DNA of 64,000 nucleotides from Alphaproteobacteria bacterium (GCA_022825235.1 JAJDYI010000004.1:152464-216463), one strand, 5' to 3'; positions 1 through 8,925 are shown, counted from the stretch's first letter. A program made the numbers and translations. The notes: generated by a model from the sequence alone, not told the origin.

Positions 1-329
1 ACCAGGACGATCCCGTCCTCCTGCCGCTTGTACGACGCGCCGGTCGGGCAGACGGTCACGCAGGCAGGCTCGTCGCAGTGCAGGCACGACCGGGGGAAAT
101 GCACCGTCCGACCGTCTGCGCCGTCGCCGGCTTCAAAGGCGTGAACCCGGTTGAACCAGACGCCCTCGGGGTCGGCCCCGTAGGGGTCCCAGTCCGGAAG
201 TGGGGCGGCGACCCCGCCCGCGTTCCACTCCTTGCAGCTCAGGGCGCAGGCATGGCAGCCAACGCAGGTGTCGAGGTCAATGACGAGGCCGAGCTTCTTC
301 GGTCCCGGATCGCGGGGGAGCGAGGTCAT
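1..329 (-). CDS. soeB: 4Fe-4S ferredoxin subunit of a molybdoenzyme (SoeB-like), 3' end outside window
   Basis: Electron-transfer subunit expected to carry electrons between the molybdopterin subunit encoded just upstream and a membrane anchor. The 109 visible residues start MTSLPRDPGPKK. They contain one cluster-binding motif around CVGCHACALSC and the start of another, CLHCDEPACVTVC, as in DmsB/PsrB/SoeB-type dicluster ferredoxins. No signal peptide is seen, so the protein should be cytoplasmic. Its ATG overlaps the stop of the catalytic subunit gene as ATGA, implying coupled translation. The C-terminus and any NrfD-like anchor gene lie beyond the left edge. The SoeB assignment rests on the neighbours; a generic DMSO-reductase-family B subunit is the fallback. 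Confidence 0.88.
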   Translation of the reverse strand, partial: MTSLPRDPGPKKLGLVIDLDTCVGCHACALSCKEWNAGGVAAPLPDWDPYGADPEGVWFNRVHAFEAGDGADGRTVHFPRSCLHCDEPACVTVCPTGASYKRQEDGIVL

Positions 330-3211
330 TGCGATGCGCGGCCCGGGCGCCCGGGCCGAAAGCCGGCGCCGAAGCGGAGAATGGTCGGCGGGACCGCTTG
401 CCCCGGCGGGCGCGGCAGCGGATCGAAGCGAGGCTCGCTGACCTCCGCGCCGCCCGTCGCCGGTTCGATCCGGACGCGCAGGTCATACCAGGCTGCCTGC
501 CCCGTCACCGGGTCGGCATTGGCGTAGCGGTGGCCGTCCGGCTGCGCGGGCAGCAGTTCGGGAATCAGATGGTTGAGCAGGAAGCCCTCACGGGCTTCGG
601 GGGCATCATCGGAGAGCGCCCATGCGCCGGCTCGCTTGCCGATCGCGTTCCACGTCCAGACCGTGTCCTCGTTCACGCCTTCCATCAGCTTGACACGCGC
701 GCGGACCCGCCCGTGCGGGCTGACGATGTCGACCCAGGTGCCGTCTTCGATCCCGAGCGCTGCCGCTCGTTGCCGTGACAGGTAGAGCCGGTTCGACGGG
801 TGGATTTGCCGGAGCCAGGCGTTCATCGACCCCCAGGAGTGGTACATCGCCATCGGCCGTTGCGTCAGCGCGTGCATCGGGTAGGCGTCGCCGCCCACCG
901 TCGCTTCCTGGAGCGGCCGGTACCAGATCGGCAGCGGATCGAAATACGTCTGGATCCGCTCGCGCATGTCGGCCGGCGGCTGGGTGGGCCCGTGGCCTTG
1001 CGCCGCCAGGCGGAAGCGCTGCATGGGCTCCGAGTAGAGCTGCAGGATGATCTGGTCCGGGGACCCGATCCAGCCCATCGTGACGGCATGGTCCAGGTAG
1101 TCCCGGTTGGCGTGCTTGAAGAAGCGCATCTCGGGCGCCAGCGGCTGCTTCCAGAAGCTGCCGGCTTCGACGTAGCAGCTCAGCTGGTCGGGGTTGGGCT
1201 CGCCGGTGCCCTCCAGGGTGCCGTCGCTGCCGCGCCAACCCGCGAGGCTGCCGATACCGGGCGCGCGCAGATGATTGATCAGGTAGTCGGGATAGCCTCC
1301 CGGGTAGCGGGGCGCCCCGTCGTCGTCGACCAGCCCGGGGAGGCCGAGCCGTGCGCCGATCTCGATCAGGACGTCCTGGAAAGGCCGGACATCCCGGTCG
1401 GGCCGAACCACGGGGTGTCGGATGGCGTCCGCGGCACCGTCAGCGCTCGAGATCGGTCGATCGAGCAGCGAGATGCAGTCCCAGCGCTCGAGATAGGTGG
1501 TGTCGGGCAGCACCAGATCGGCGTAGGCGACCATCTCGGATGCATAGGAATCGGCGCAGATGATCCGCGGAATGCGGTAGTGTCCGGCCTCGTCCCGATC
1601 GGTCAGCATGTGCATGGTCTCGGCGGTGTTCATCGCCGAGTTCCAGCTCATGTTCGCCATATAGATAAACAGGGTGTCCACCGGGTAGGGGTCGCCGCCC
1701 CACGCGTTGGCGATGACCATGTGCATCATCCCGTGGGCGGCGAGCGGCGCCTCCCAGGAGAATGCCTTGTCAATCCGGACCGGGCTGCCGTCCGTTTCCA
1801 CCAACAGGTCTTCGGGTCCGGCCGGGAAGCCCAGCGGCGGTCCGGGCATCGGGGTGCCGGGGACGACGTCGCCGGGTTTCCCCGCGGGCTTGGGCATCGG
1901 CGGCACGGGCTTGGGGAACGGCGGCTTGTAGCGGAAGCCGCCTGGCACGTCGACGGTGCCGAGCAGCATCTGCAGCAGGTGGATTGCCCGGCAGGTATGG
2001 AAGCCGTTGGAGTGGGCGGAGATGCCGCGCATGGCGTGCATTGCGACCGGCCGCCCCGTCATCCGTTCGTGCCGGCGTCCGGCCCAATCGGTCCAGGGCT
2101 GCTCGATCGTCACGGTTTCCTTGAACGCCGTGTCGGCGAGTTCGGCGGCGATCCGGCGGACGGTTGCTGCCGGCACCCCGGTGGTCGCGGCAACGGAGTC
2201 GGGTGCGAATTCAGATTGCTGATAGCGGAGGGCGAGGAGTTCGAAGACGGGCGTTCCCGTCCGGCCGTCGGGGAGGCGGTAGCGGCCGGCAAGGGCAGGT
2301 GAGATCTCGGTCGCAAGCGCGGATGACAGGCCTTCCGCCCGCAGGTCCCAGCACAGCGGGGCGCCGTCCTCGTCGCGCGCGATCAGCCCGTCCTCCGAGC
2401 TGCCTGGATCCTGGATCACCAGCCACGGTGCGTTGGTGTAGCGGACCAGGAATTCGGTGTCGACGCTGCCGGCGCGCAGCAGTTCGTGCACGAGGGCGAG
2501 CACGAAGAGTCCGTCGGTGCCCGGCCGGATTCCGATCCATTCGTCGGCGATCGCGGAATAGCCGGTCCGGACCGGGTTCACGGATACGAACTTGGCGCCA
2601 TTCGCCTTGAGCTTCGACAGTCCGATCTTGATCGGGTTGGAGTCGTGATCCTCGGCGACTCCGAACATGAGAAGCAGGCGGGCCCGTTCCCAATCGGGTT
2701 CGCCGAACTCCCAGAAGGATCCACCGATCGTGTAGATGCCGCCAGCCGCCATATTGACCGAGCAAAAGCCGCCGTGGGCCGCGTAGTTCGGGGTGCCGAA
2801 CTGGCTCGCCCACCAGCCGGTGAGCGCCTGGCTCTGATCGCGACCGGTGAAGAAGGCGAGTTTTCTGGGATCGGAGCGGCGGATGGCGTCCAGCCATTCG
2901 ACCGCCAGTGCGATCGCCTCTCCCCACTCGACTTCCTCGAACCGCCCCTCGCCTCGCACGCCGACACGCCGTAGTGGCTTCCGCAGCCGGGCCGGCGAAT
3001 TGTGCTGCATGATGCCGGCCGAGCCCTTGGCGCAGAGCACGCCACGGTTCACCGGATGACGCGGATTGCCCTCCAGATAGCGAATGTGTCCATCCCGCAG
3101 GTGGACCCGCACCCCGCAGCGGCAGGCACACATGTAGCAGGTGGTTTCCTTGACCTCGTCGCTGATCTTCGGCGCGGTGTCAACGCGTGCGCGGTCGCTG
3201 ATCGGTGACAA
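326..3211 (-). CDS. soeA: Molybdopterin oxidoreductase catalytic subunit, SoeA-like sulfite dehydrogenase
   Basis: DMSO-reductase-family catalytic subunit of about 961 residues. The N-terminal [4Fe-4S] site is Cys25, Cys28, Cys32 and Cys60 (CYMCACRC, then GVLCAKGSAG). A likely Mo-ligand cysteine sits at about 150 in GGFCSVN. A C-terminal molybdopterin-dinucleotide-binding domain follows near HSWGSMNAW. The absence of a Tat signal matches the cytoplasmic SoeABC sulfite-oxidizing enzyme rather than periplasmic PsrA or ArrA types. I place the start at a TTG at 3211, because it has a GGGAG-type ribosome site and begins just before the cluster motif. The open frame continues to 3406, but that would overlap the divergent MBL gene. 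Adjacent persulfide-dioxygenase-like and ferredoxin genes support a sulfur role. Substrate is inferred; another sulfur or arsenic substrate is possible. Confidence 0.85.
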   Translation of the reverse strand: MSPISDRARVDTAPKISDEVKETTCYMCACRCGVRVHLRDGHIRYLEGNPRHPVNRGVLCAKGSAGIMQHNSPARLRKPLRRVGVRGEGRFEEVEWGEAIALAVEWLDAIRRSDPRKLAFFTGRDQSQALTGWWASQFGTPNYAAHGGFCSVNMAAGGIYTIGGSFWEFGEPDWERARLLLMFGVAEDHDSNPIKIGLSKLKANGAKFVSVNPVRTGYSAIADEWIGIRPGTDGLFVLALVHELLRAGSVDTEFLVRYTNAPWLVIQDPGSSEDGLIARDEDGAPLCWDLRAEGLSSALATEISPALAGRYRLPDGRTGTPVFELLALRYQQSEFAPDSVAATTGVPAATVRRIAAELADTAFKETVTIEQPWTDWAGRRHERMTGRPVAMHAMRGISAHSNGFHTCRAIHLLQMLLGTVDVPGGFRYKPPFPKPVPPMPKPAGKPGDVVPGTPMPGPPLGFPAGPEDLLVETDGSPVRIDKAFSWEAPLAAHGMMHMVIANAWGGDPYPVDTLFIYMANMSWNSAMNTAETMHMLTDRDEAGHYRIPRIICADSYASEMVAYADLVLPDTTYLERWDCISLLDRPISSADGAADAIRHPVVRPDRDVRPFQDVLIEIGARLGLPGLVDDDGAPRYPGGYPDYLINHLRAPGIGSLAGWRGSDGTLEGTGEPNPDQLSCYVEAGSFWKQPLAPEMRFFKHANRDYLDHAVTMGWIGSPDQIILQLYSEPMQRFRLAAQGHGPTQPPADMRERIQTYFDPLPIWYRPLQEATVGGDAYPMHALTQRPMAMYHSWGSMNAWLRQIHPSNRLYLSRQRAAALGIEDGTWVDIVSPHGRVRARVKLMEGVNEDTVWTWNAIGKRAGAWALSDDAPEAREGFLLNHLIPELLPAQPDGHRYANADPVTGQAAWYDLRVRIEPATGGAEVSEPRFDPLPRPPGQAVPPTILRFGAGFRPGRPGRASQ

Positions 3212-3365
3212 TCGGAACTCCCGTCTGCAGGGCGCATGGGTGCCTGCGAACGAATAGGAGGTTGGCCCGGTGCGGTCAAATCCTGGTTGCAGGTGTACCA
3301 GGGCCAAGGACGGCGGTCTTGCTGTAAAGTCCTCGGCGTTTGCAACGATGAAACCGGGCAGGCCG

Positions 3366-4229
3366 ATGACAGCCAAGGTCGATGGGTTTCTCGATCCGAC
3401 GACCAATTCGATTTCCTATGTCGTCTCCGATCCGGAGACGAAACGTGCGGCGATCGTCGATCCGGTACTGGATTTCGATCCGGAAGCGGGACGGACGACG
3501 ACCGGTTCAGCTGACAAGCTGGTTGCTGCAGTCGAGTCCGGCGGGCTCCATCTGGAGTGGATCCTGGAGACGCATGTCCACGCGGATCACCTGTCCGCCG
3601 CACAGTACCTTCAGGAACGGCTGGGCGGACGGACCGGGATCGGCACCGGTGTGGTCGAGGTGCAGAAGACGTTCGGTGCGCTGTTCAACGTTGGGGGAGA
3701 AGTTACCGCGGACGGCTCGCAATTTGACCGCCTCCTAGCTGACGGCGAGACCGTTTCAATCGGCAATATCGCGGGGAGCGTGCTCTCGACCCCGGGCCAC
3801 ACGCCTGCGTGCGCCTGCTACGTATTCGGTGATGCGGCGTTCGTCGGCGACACCTTGTTCATGCCCGATTCAGGCACGGCGCGCGCGGACTTCCCGGGCG
3901 CCTCCGCCGGGAAGCTCTACGATTCGCTGCAGCGGATACTCGCGCTTCCGCCGGCAACGCGATTGTTCATGTGCCATGACTATGGTGCGGGCGGACACCG
4001 TGAGATCGCGTGGGAGTCCACGGTGGCGGAACAGCGCCAGAGCAATATCCATTGCCGGGACGGGATCAGCCGTGAGAGTTTCATCGCAACCCGTCAGGCG
4101 AGGGACGCGGAACTTCCAGTGCCGAGGCTGATGGTGCCCGCCGTGCAGGTCAATATCCGCGGCGGCCGCCTGCCGCCGCCGGAGCGCAACGGAACCGCTT
4201 ATCTGAAATTGCCGATCAACGTGCTGTGA
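3366..4229 (+). CDS. MBL-fold hydrolase, persulfide dioxygenase (ETHE1/Blh)-like
   Basis: Metallo-beta-lactamase-fold enzyme of 287 residues. Visible metal ligands are the HVHADH motif (His70, His72, Asp74, His75), His145 in PGHTPAC, Asp162 in VGDTLF and His204 in MCHDYG. The GDTLFMPDSGTARADFP stretch is characteristic of the ETHE1/Blh group, which oxidizes glutathione persulfide to sulfite. Divergent from the SoeA-like gene, it would supply the sulfite that enzyme oxidizes, so the two could form a short sulfide-to-sulfate route. The ATG at 3366 is chosen over upstream in-frame starts because MTAKVDGFLD is where family similarity begins. Assignment to persulfide rather than another thiol substrate is inferred from motif and context. 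Confidence 0.85.
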   Translation: MTAKVDGFLDPTTNSISYVVSDPETKRAAIVDPVLDFDPEAGRTTTGSADKLVAAVESGGLHLEWILETHVHADHLSAAQYLQERLGGRTGIGTGVVEVQKTFGALFNVGGEVTADGSQFDRLLADGETVSIGNIAGSVLSTPGHTPACACYVFGDAAFVGDTLFMPDSGTARADFPGASAGKLYDSLQRILALPPATRLFMCHDYGAGGHREIAWESTVAEQRQSNIHCRDGISRESFIATRQARDAELPVPRLMVPAVQVNIRGGRLPPPERNGTAYLKLPINVL

Positions 4230-4320
4230 GCGGCTTCCGAATGCCGCCGCCGGCCGGTCGGGCGGTTGCGGACGGCGAAACCGCGGGCTGGCGCGTGCAC
4301 GGCCGCGAACCGGGATAGAT

Positions 4321-4332
4321 TGCATCAATGCA
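4321..4332. promoter_or_regulatory. Candidate VapBC operator dyad
   Basis: TGCATCAATGCA is a perfect 5-2-5 inverted repeat about 24 bases before the vapB start. A further TATGC and GCATGC lie between it and the start codon. VapBC pairs usually repress their own promoter through such palindromes. Assignment is inferred from position only. Confidence 0.35.
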
Positions 4333-4355
4333 TATCGATGAGTATGCTTTTGTGC

Positions 4356-4595
4356 ATGCGCACGACGCTGGACATCAACGATGAACTTCTCCGGGCAGCC
4401 AAGGCGTACGCCGCCGACGGACGGACGACCCTGAAGGCGACGGTCGAGCAGGCACTTCGCGCATTCCTGGCCGGTCCCGCTCGCGCACGATCCGACCCGC
4501 CGCCAATTCCGGTATTTCGTGGCCGCGGCGTACGGCCCGGAGTGGACCTGACGGACAACGTGGCCCTTGAAGACATGATGGATGCAGAGCCCTGA
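4356..4595 (+). CDS. vapB: VapB-type antitoxin
   Basis: Small protein of 79 residues beginning MRTTLDINDELLRAAKAYA, the ribbon-helix-helix pattern of VapB antitoxins that bind operator DNA and the cognate toxin. The C-terminal half carries a proline-rich segment and an acidic tail, consistent with the flexible toxin-binding region. Several in-frame ATGs lie upstream (4338, 4344). 4356 is preferred because the beta strand of the DNA-binding fold begins there. Its 3' end overlaps vapC by 14 bases, so the two are one transcriptional unit. Regulation is probably by self-repression at the dyad upstream. Confidence 0.8.
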   Translation: MRTTLDINDELLRAAKAYAADGRTTLKATVEQALRAFLAGPARARSDPPPIPVFRGRGVRPGVDLTDNVALEDMMDAEP

Positions 4596-5022
4596 CGTCA
4601 ACGTGTTGGTGAGCGCCTTTCGCGAGGACGCGACCCACCATGATCGGTGCCGCGGGTGGCTGCTCGCCGCGGTGTCCGGCCGGGAACAGGTCGGACTGTC
4701 GGAACTCGTGCTCAGCGGCGCGCTACGCGTACTGACGCACCCACGGGTGTTCCATCCCGCCACTCCGAACGACGCAGCGACCACGTTCCTGGACGCGTTG
4801 CTTGCCCAACCTGCGAGCGTTCGGCTTCGACCCGGCAGCGGTCACTGGCGCATCTTCCGCGGACTGGTTGGCAGTCTCTCCCTGACAGGCAATCGGATTC
4901 CCGACGCTTACCATGCAGCGCTGGCGATCGAGCACGGATGCGAATGGGTGACGCTCGACCGCGGATTCTCCGTATACCCGGGATTGCGCCTGATCAACCT
5001 TCTGGATTCGGGAACCGGGTAG
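4582..5022 (+). CDS. vapC: VapC-type PIN-domain toxin
   Basis: PIN-domain ribonuclease of 146 residues, the toxin partner of the overlapping VapB. The four acidic positions expected for Mg-dependent RNase activity are present: Asp5 in SPDVNV, Glu41 in LSELVL, Asp108 in IPDAYHAALA and Asp126 in TLDRGFS. The protein is of normal length for the TA-system VapC group and seems intact. VapC toxins usually cleave a tRNA or rRNA loop; the target cannot be read from sequence. The pair sits alone between unrelated genes, as mobile TA modules often do. Confidence 0.88.
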   Translation: MQSPDVNVLVSAFREDATHHDRCRGWLLAAVSGREQVGLSELVLSGALRVLTHPRVFHPATPNDAATTFLDALLAQPASVRLRPGSGHWRIFRGLVGSLSLTGNRIPDAYHAALAIEHGCEWVTLDRGFSVYPGLRLINLLDSGTG

Positions 5023-5162
5023 CTGCTATCCGGTCGCCCGGCAGCGCGGCTCAGGCTGTGGGGCCGGCCGGCATCGATCCGCACGGCGCGAGGGGAGCCG
5101 GCCCTCCGGCAGGGGGAATCATCGGAACGCGCTCGGAGCCTGCGACCCGCTGCTCGCCTCGC

Positions 5163-6200
5163 TTACAGCAGACCCGCGTCGGCCACGAACTTCTGCAGGT
5201 CGGCTTCCGGGCGCGCGCCGTGGTGACTGATCACCTCCGCTGCGCAAGCTGCCCCGACGCGCGCCGCGTCCGAGGGTGCCAACCCGCGTCGCAGCCCGAA
5301 GACGGCCCCGGCCGCGAACAGGTCCCCGGCTCCGGTCAGATCCTCGATGCCGCCGGGCACGGCGGCCGCGGGTACCGCATCCATGCGGTCGCGGTGCATG
5401 ATCACGGCACCCGCCGACCCGCGCGTAAGAAAGGCGGTCTGCACGTCTGCCGCCGCCGCCGCCGCCGCTTCCCCGAAATCGCGGGTCCGGTAGAGGGCCG
5501 TGATCTCCTCCTCGTTGGCGAACAGCAGGTCGGTCCGGGAGCGCACCAGGTCGAGCATCGGTTCCCGGTTGTGCTCAACGCAGTTGGGGTCGGACAACGA
5601 CAGGGCAACGGTGCAACCGTGGGCAGCGGCCCACCCCGCGGCTGCCGCGGCCGCCCGCGCGGTGTCGTCTGCATAGAACAGGTAGCCCTCGATAAAGACG
5701 ATCGCGCCACCGGTCACGTGGGCGGGGTCGAGATGGTGCGTAGCAAGTGACGCCGCTGCTCCCGGAAACGTCATCATGGAGCGCTCGTGGTCGGGCGTCA
5801 CCAGGATGATCGACCTGCCCGTGGGGGGGTCCGGGGGGCCGAAATCAACGGGATGCGCCACCCCGGCGGCCTCCAGGCTGTCCCGGAACCCCTGGCCCAA
5901 CGCGTCGTTCGCGCATCGCCCGAGGAACGCGGCTGTGCCGCCGAGTGCCGCCACGCCGACGGCGGTATTGGCGGCCGAGCCGCCGGCGACCTGCCGGACG
6001 GCGGGGAGTTCGGCGGTGACCGCCAGTGCCGCCGCCCGGCTTCCGAGGATCATGCGCCCCCGCTCGAAGCCGTGCTGCGCGACGAAGTCGTCGTCGACAT
6101 CGGCAACCAGGTCCATGATCGCGTTGCCGACCGCAACAATATCCCAGGCCGGTTCCGGCGCGGGCCGCGCGCGCGGGCCGGTTGCCGCAGCGGAGGTCAG
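5163..6200 (-). CDS. PfkB-family carbohydrate/nucleoside kinase with a probable non-standard start
   Basis: Ribokinase/adenosine-kinase-type sugar kinase. Motif 1 is VAGGSAANTAVG. The C-terminal catalytic motif is DLTGAGDLFAAG, with the base Asp in GAGD. The usual start scan gives ATG at 6116, but the conserved first strand (WDIVAVGNAIMDLVADVDD) is encoded upstream of and across that ATG. No ATG, GTG or TTG exists further 5' in this frame down to the neighbouring gene. The best candidate is CTG at 6200, which overlaps the stop of the DUF6941-like gene as CTGA, mirroring the ATGA overlaps elsewhere. If 6116 is used, the protein is 317 residues and loses its first beta strand. Substrate is unknown; the family acts on ribose, fructose or adenosine-like compounds. 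Confidence 0.88.
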   Translation of the reverse strand: MTSAAATGPRARPAPEPAWDIVAVGNAIMDLVADVDDDFVAQHGFERGRMILGSRAAALAVTAELPAVRQVAGGSAANTAVGVAALGGTAAFLGRCANDALGQGFRDSLEAAGVAHPVDFGPPDPPTGRSIILVTPDHERSMMTFPGAAASLATHHLDPAHVTGGAIVFIEGYLFYADDTARAAAAAAGWAAAHGCTVALSLSDPNCVEHNREPMLDLVRSRTDLLFANEEEITALYRTRDFGEAAAAAAADVQTAFLTRGSAGAVIMHRDRMDAVPAAAVPGGIEDLTGAGDLFAAGAVFGLRRGLAPSDAARVGAACAAEVISHHGARPEADLQKFVADAGLL

Positions 6201-6619
6201 TGGACGGTCACGCCGTCCGGGACCGTCGCGAGCGCGGCATTCCGGACCACGTCGAGTCCGTACTCGGCCAACGTCTTGCCGTTCACGACCAGTTCGAAAC
6301 GGTACGTACCGGTCTCCGGGAGATGCAGCTCGTTGAGATTGGAGGTGCTCTCGACGATGCCGCCGGGCGACGCGTTGTAGCTTTGGGTTTCCGTCGTGGC
6401 GCGCTTGCCGGAAGGTGTCACGATCGCAAGCCCCATCTCGACGCCCTGCATCTGCTGCGGCAGGACGAGGCGGACGTAGACGGTGGCGTGACGGTGCACC
6501 GCGGGCAGCTCCTTGACGGCGATGTGGTCGAACACGCCGGTGATCTGCACCTTGCCGCTTGTCTTGTCGCGGAGGGCGTCGTCACAGATCAGGAAGGCCT
6601 GCAGCCGCGGTGATTCCAT
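6197..6619 (-). CDS. DUF6941-like protein of unknown function
   Basis: A 140-residue protein beginning MESPRLQAFLICDDALRD. The start at 6619 has an excellent ribosome site (GGAGGGTGAA immediately before ATG); a longer open frame upstream is ignored. The sequence pattern (a leading LQAFLICDD segment, then KVQITGVFDHI and a beta-rich C-terminal half ending TYRFELVVNG) resembles DUF6941-type proteins, which lack an assigned function. No signal peptide or membrane segment is seen. Its stop overlaps the probable start of the PfkB kinase, so the two are likely co-translated. That link is the only functional hint. Confidence 0.75.
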   Translation of the reverse strand: MESPRLQAFLICDDALRDKTSGKVQITGVFDHIAVKELPAVHRHATVYVRLVLPQQMQGVEMGLAIVTPSGKRATTETQSYNASPGGIVESTSNLNELHLPETGTYRFELVVNGKTLAEYGLDVVRNAALATVPDGVTVH

Positions 6620-6787
6620 TTCACCCTCCAAGCGGGCTCGGAGTATTGCCACATCCACGGAATGCTTGCAAAGCGAGGGCGGGCGCGGGCGACGCTCCCC
6701 GGTGCTCGCAGCTAGCATGCGTGCGACAGGCTTTGGCCCCCGGACCGGGCGACCGGCGCGCCGGGGCAGGGACAAGGACAGGACGCC

Positions 6788-8233
6788 ATGCACGAACTTG
6801 CACGCATGAGCGCCCGCGCGGTGGTCGCGGCGCTCAAGGATGGTCACGTGACGCCGGCGGAGGCGATCGACGTTGCCCTCGAACGGATCGCGGAGACCGA
6901 TGCCGCGATCAACGCCGTGCCCACGGTGTGTGAAGGGCGTGCCCGCTCGCGCGCCGAACGCCTGCCGGCGGAGGGGCGGGACGATGCCGGGTTCCTGCAC
7001 GGACTGCCGGTCCTCATCAAGGATTTGACGGACGTCGAGGGAGTCCGCACCACGTACGGCGCCACGGTGTACACCGACCACGTGCCCGACCGCTCGGACA
7101 TCGTGGTCGAGCGGATCGAGCGCATGGGCGGGATCGTCCTCGGAAAAACCAATACGCCGGAGTTCGGTGCCGGTTCCCAGACCTTCAACCGGGTTTTCGG
7201 CACGACGCGCAATCCGTGGGACCCGGCGCGGACGGTCGGCGGTTCATCGGGCGGGGCCGCTGCGGCGCTGGCCGCGGGGGCTGCCTGGCTGGCGACGGGT
7301 TCCGACTTGGGTGGCAGTCTCCGCAACCCAGCGTCGTTCTGCTCCGTCGCGGGGCTGCGGTGCAGTTCGGGAACGGTGCCGCACGGACCGCGCGACCTGG
7401 CTTGGGATTCCCTCATGATCGACGGGCCCATGGCGCGCGATATCGCCGATCTCGCGCTGTTCCTCGACACCATGGCCGGCTTCGACGCCCGGGATCCGCT
7501 CTCACGGCCGCGCACGCCCGACCCGGCCGGCGGACCGGCGACCTACTCGGCAGCCCTCGACCCCGATGCCTGGCCGGCCCGGCCGCGGCTTCGGCGGGTG
7601 GCCTGGACCACCGGGTTCGGCTACCTGCCGTGCGATCCCGAGGTGGCCGCCGCCATCGAGCACGCCGCCGGGCGGTTCAGCGAACTCGGGGCGGAGGTGG
7701 TGCCCGCAGAGCTGGATCTCCGACAGGCCGAGGACATCTTCCAGACGCTCCGGGCCGATCTCCTGGCGACCGACAAAAGGGCGCTGTATGACGCGCACGG
7801 CGACGCGCTGAAAGAGGACCTCCGCTGGAACATCGAGCGGGGGCTCGCGCTGGAGCGCGGCGCCGCGGGCCGGGCGGCCCTGGCGCGCGGGCGGATGCTG
7901 GCCGACGTGCAGGCGTTCTTCGTCGATCACGACCTCCTCCTTGCGCCCGCCGCCATGGTCCCGCCGTTTCCGGCAGACGTTCCGTGGCCGCGCGCGGTGG
8001 GCGGTGTCGAGTTCGACAATTACGTGAGCTGGCTGATGACGGCGGCCACGATTTCGCTCACGGACTGCCCGGCGCTTTCGGTGCCGTGCGGCTTCACGGA
8101 GGCCGGCCTGCCGGTGGGCCTCCAGATGGTCGCTCCCGCGCGCCACGAGGGGCGACTCCTGTACTGGGCGCACCGGTTCGAGGAGCTGGCCGGTATTGCC
8201 GACCGGGTGCCCAGGGATCCCGCTGCCGCGTGA
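6788..8233 (+). CDS. Amidase-signature family amidase
   Basis: Amidase-signature hydrolase of 481 residues, a normal family length. The Ser-cisSer-Lys triad is readable: Lys78 in PVLIKDLTDV, Ser153/154 in VGGSSGGAAAA and nucleophile Ser177 in DLGGSLRNP. The C-terminal SVPCGFTEAGLPVGLQMV segment is typical. It hydrolyses a carboxamide of unknown identity. GatA is excluded by the lack of gatB or gatC nearby. Its stop overlaps the GTG of the following membrane protein gene, so the two are probably expressed together. Confidence 0.9.
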   Translation: MHELARMSARAVVAALKDGHVTPAEAIDVALERIAETDAAINAVPTVCEGRARSRAERLPAEGRDDAGFLHGLPVLIKDLTDVEGVRTTYGATVYTDHVPDRSDIVVERIERMGGIVLGKTNTPEFGAGSQTFNRVFGTTRNPWDPARTVGGSSGGAAAALAAGAAWLATGSDLGGSLRNPASFCSVAGLRCSSGTVPHGPRDLAWDSLMIDGPMARDIADLALFLDTMAGFDARDPLSRPRTPDPAGGPATYSAALDPDAWPARPRLRRVAWTTGFGYLPCDPEVAAAIEHAAGRFSELGAEVVPAELDLRQAEDIFQTLRADLLATDKRALYDAHGDALKEDLRWNIERGLALERGAAGRAALARGRMLADVQAFFVDHDLLLAPAAMVPPFPADVPWPRAVGGVEFDNYVSWLMTAATISLTDCPALSVPCGFTEAGLPVGLQMVAPARHEGRLLYWAHRFEELAGIADRVPRDPAAA

Positions 8234-8925
8234 CCTTCGGAGGCGCAGTCGCCGCCGCGGTCCGCGATCTCCTCCGGAGGCAGGTGCTCGTCTGGGTCCT
8301 GGCCAATGCGCTCATTGCTGCCGTCGCGGTTGCCGCGTTCTGGTGGGCCCTCGCGTACTGGCTGCTGCCGATCTCCACCGGGATTGGGTGGCTCGACGAG
8401 TTGCTGGTCGACTACCTGGTCTTCGGCGTCGGGGCCGCCCTGGCAGCGCTGATCACGGCGCTGCTCTTTCCCGCCCTCGTGACGACGTTCGCCGGTCTGT
8501 TCACCGACCGGATCGCGTCCGTGGTGGAGCGGGCCCACTACCCGGAGTTGACGGCGCGGGATCTGGGCGTCCTGGCCGGGATCGCGTCGGGCTTGCGGCT
8601 GATCGGCGTGACCGTAGCGGTGACCGTCCTGATGGTGTTCCCCCTGTGGCTGCTGTTCGCCGGGACGCCCGTCTGGCTCCCGCTCTGGTTCGTCGTCCTC
8701 GGTTACCTGCTGGGTCGCGAGTACTTCGACGCGGCAGCCGCACGCCGCTGTTCGCTGGATCACGTCGCGGCCCTCCGACGGACGCGCTTCCTCGAGATTT
8801 GGGCGGCGGGCCTGCTCATCGCCGGCGCGTTCACGATCCCGTTTTCTGCGCTGTTCGCGCCGAGCTTCGGAACGGCCCTGATGGTCCATGTGGTGGACCG
8901 CGGTCTGTCGCGGCATGGCGTGTGA
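8230..8925 (+). CDS. EI24-domain (CysZ-like) integral membrane protein
   Basis: Membrane protein of 231 residues with several hydrophobic segments (about 18-48, 60-85, 125-165 and 190-215), matching the EI24/CysZ family layout. The motif LGYLLGREYFDAAAARR after the third segment is the family hallmark. The start is GTG at 8230, overlapping the amidase stop as GTGA; a longer in-frame extension inside the amidase gene is a shadow. CysZ imports sulfate for cysteine synthesis, but many alphaproteobacterial EI24 proteins have no proven role. Sulfate transport should therefore be treated only as a possibility. Confidence 0.85.
   Translation: MTFGGAVAAAVRDLLRRQVLVWVLANALIAAVAVAAFWWALAYWLLPISTGIGWLDELLVDYLVFGVGAALAALITALLFPALVTTFAGLFTDRIASVVERAHYPELTARDLGVLAGIASGLRLIGVTVAVTVLMVFPLWLLFAGTPVWLPLWFVVLGYLLGREYFDAAAARRCSLDHVAALRRTRFLEIWAAGLLIAGAFTIPFSALFAPSFGTALMVHVVDRGLSRHGV

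Noticed and set aside
800..2302. 500-residue plus-strand open frame opposite the molybdoenzyme
   Set aside because: It is antisense to a gene with clear family motifs. Long antisense frames are expected at this GC content, and the frame shows no domain pattern.
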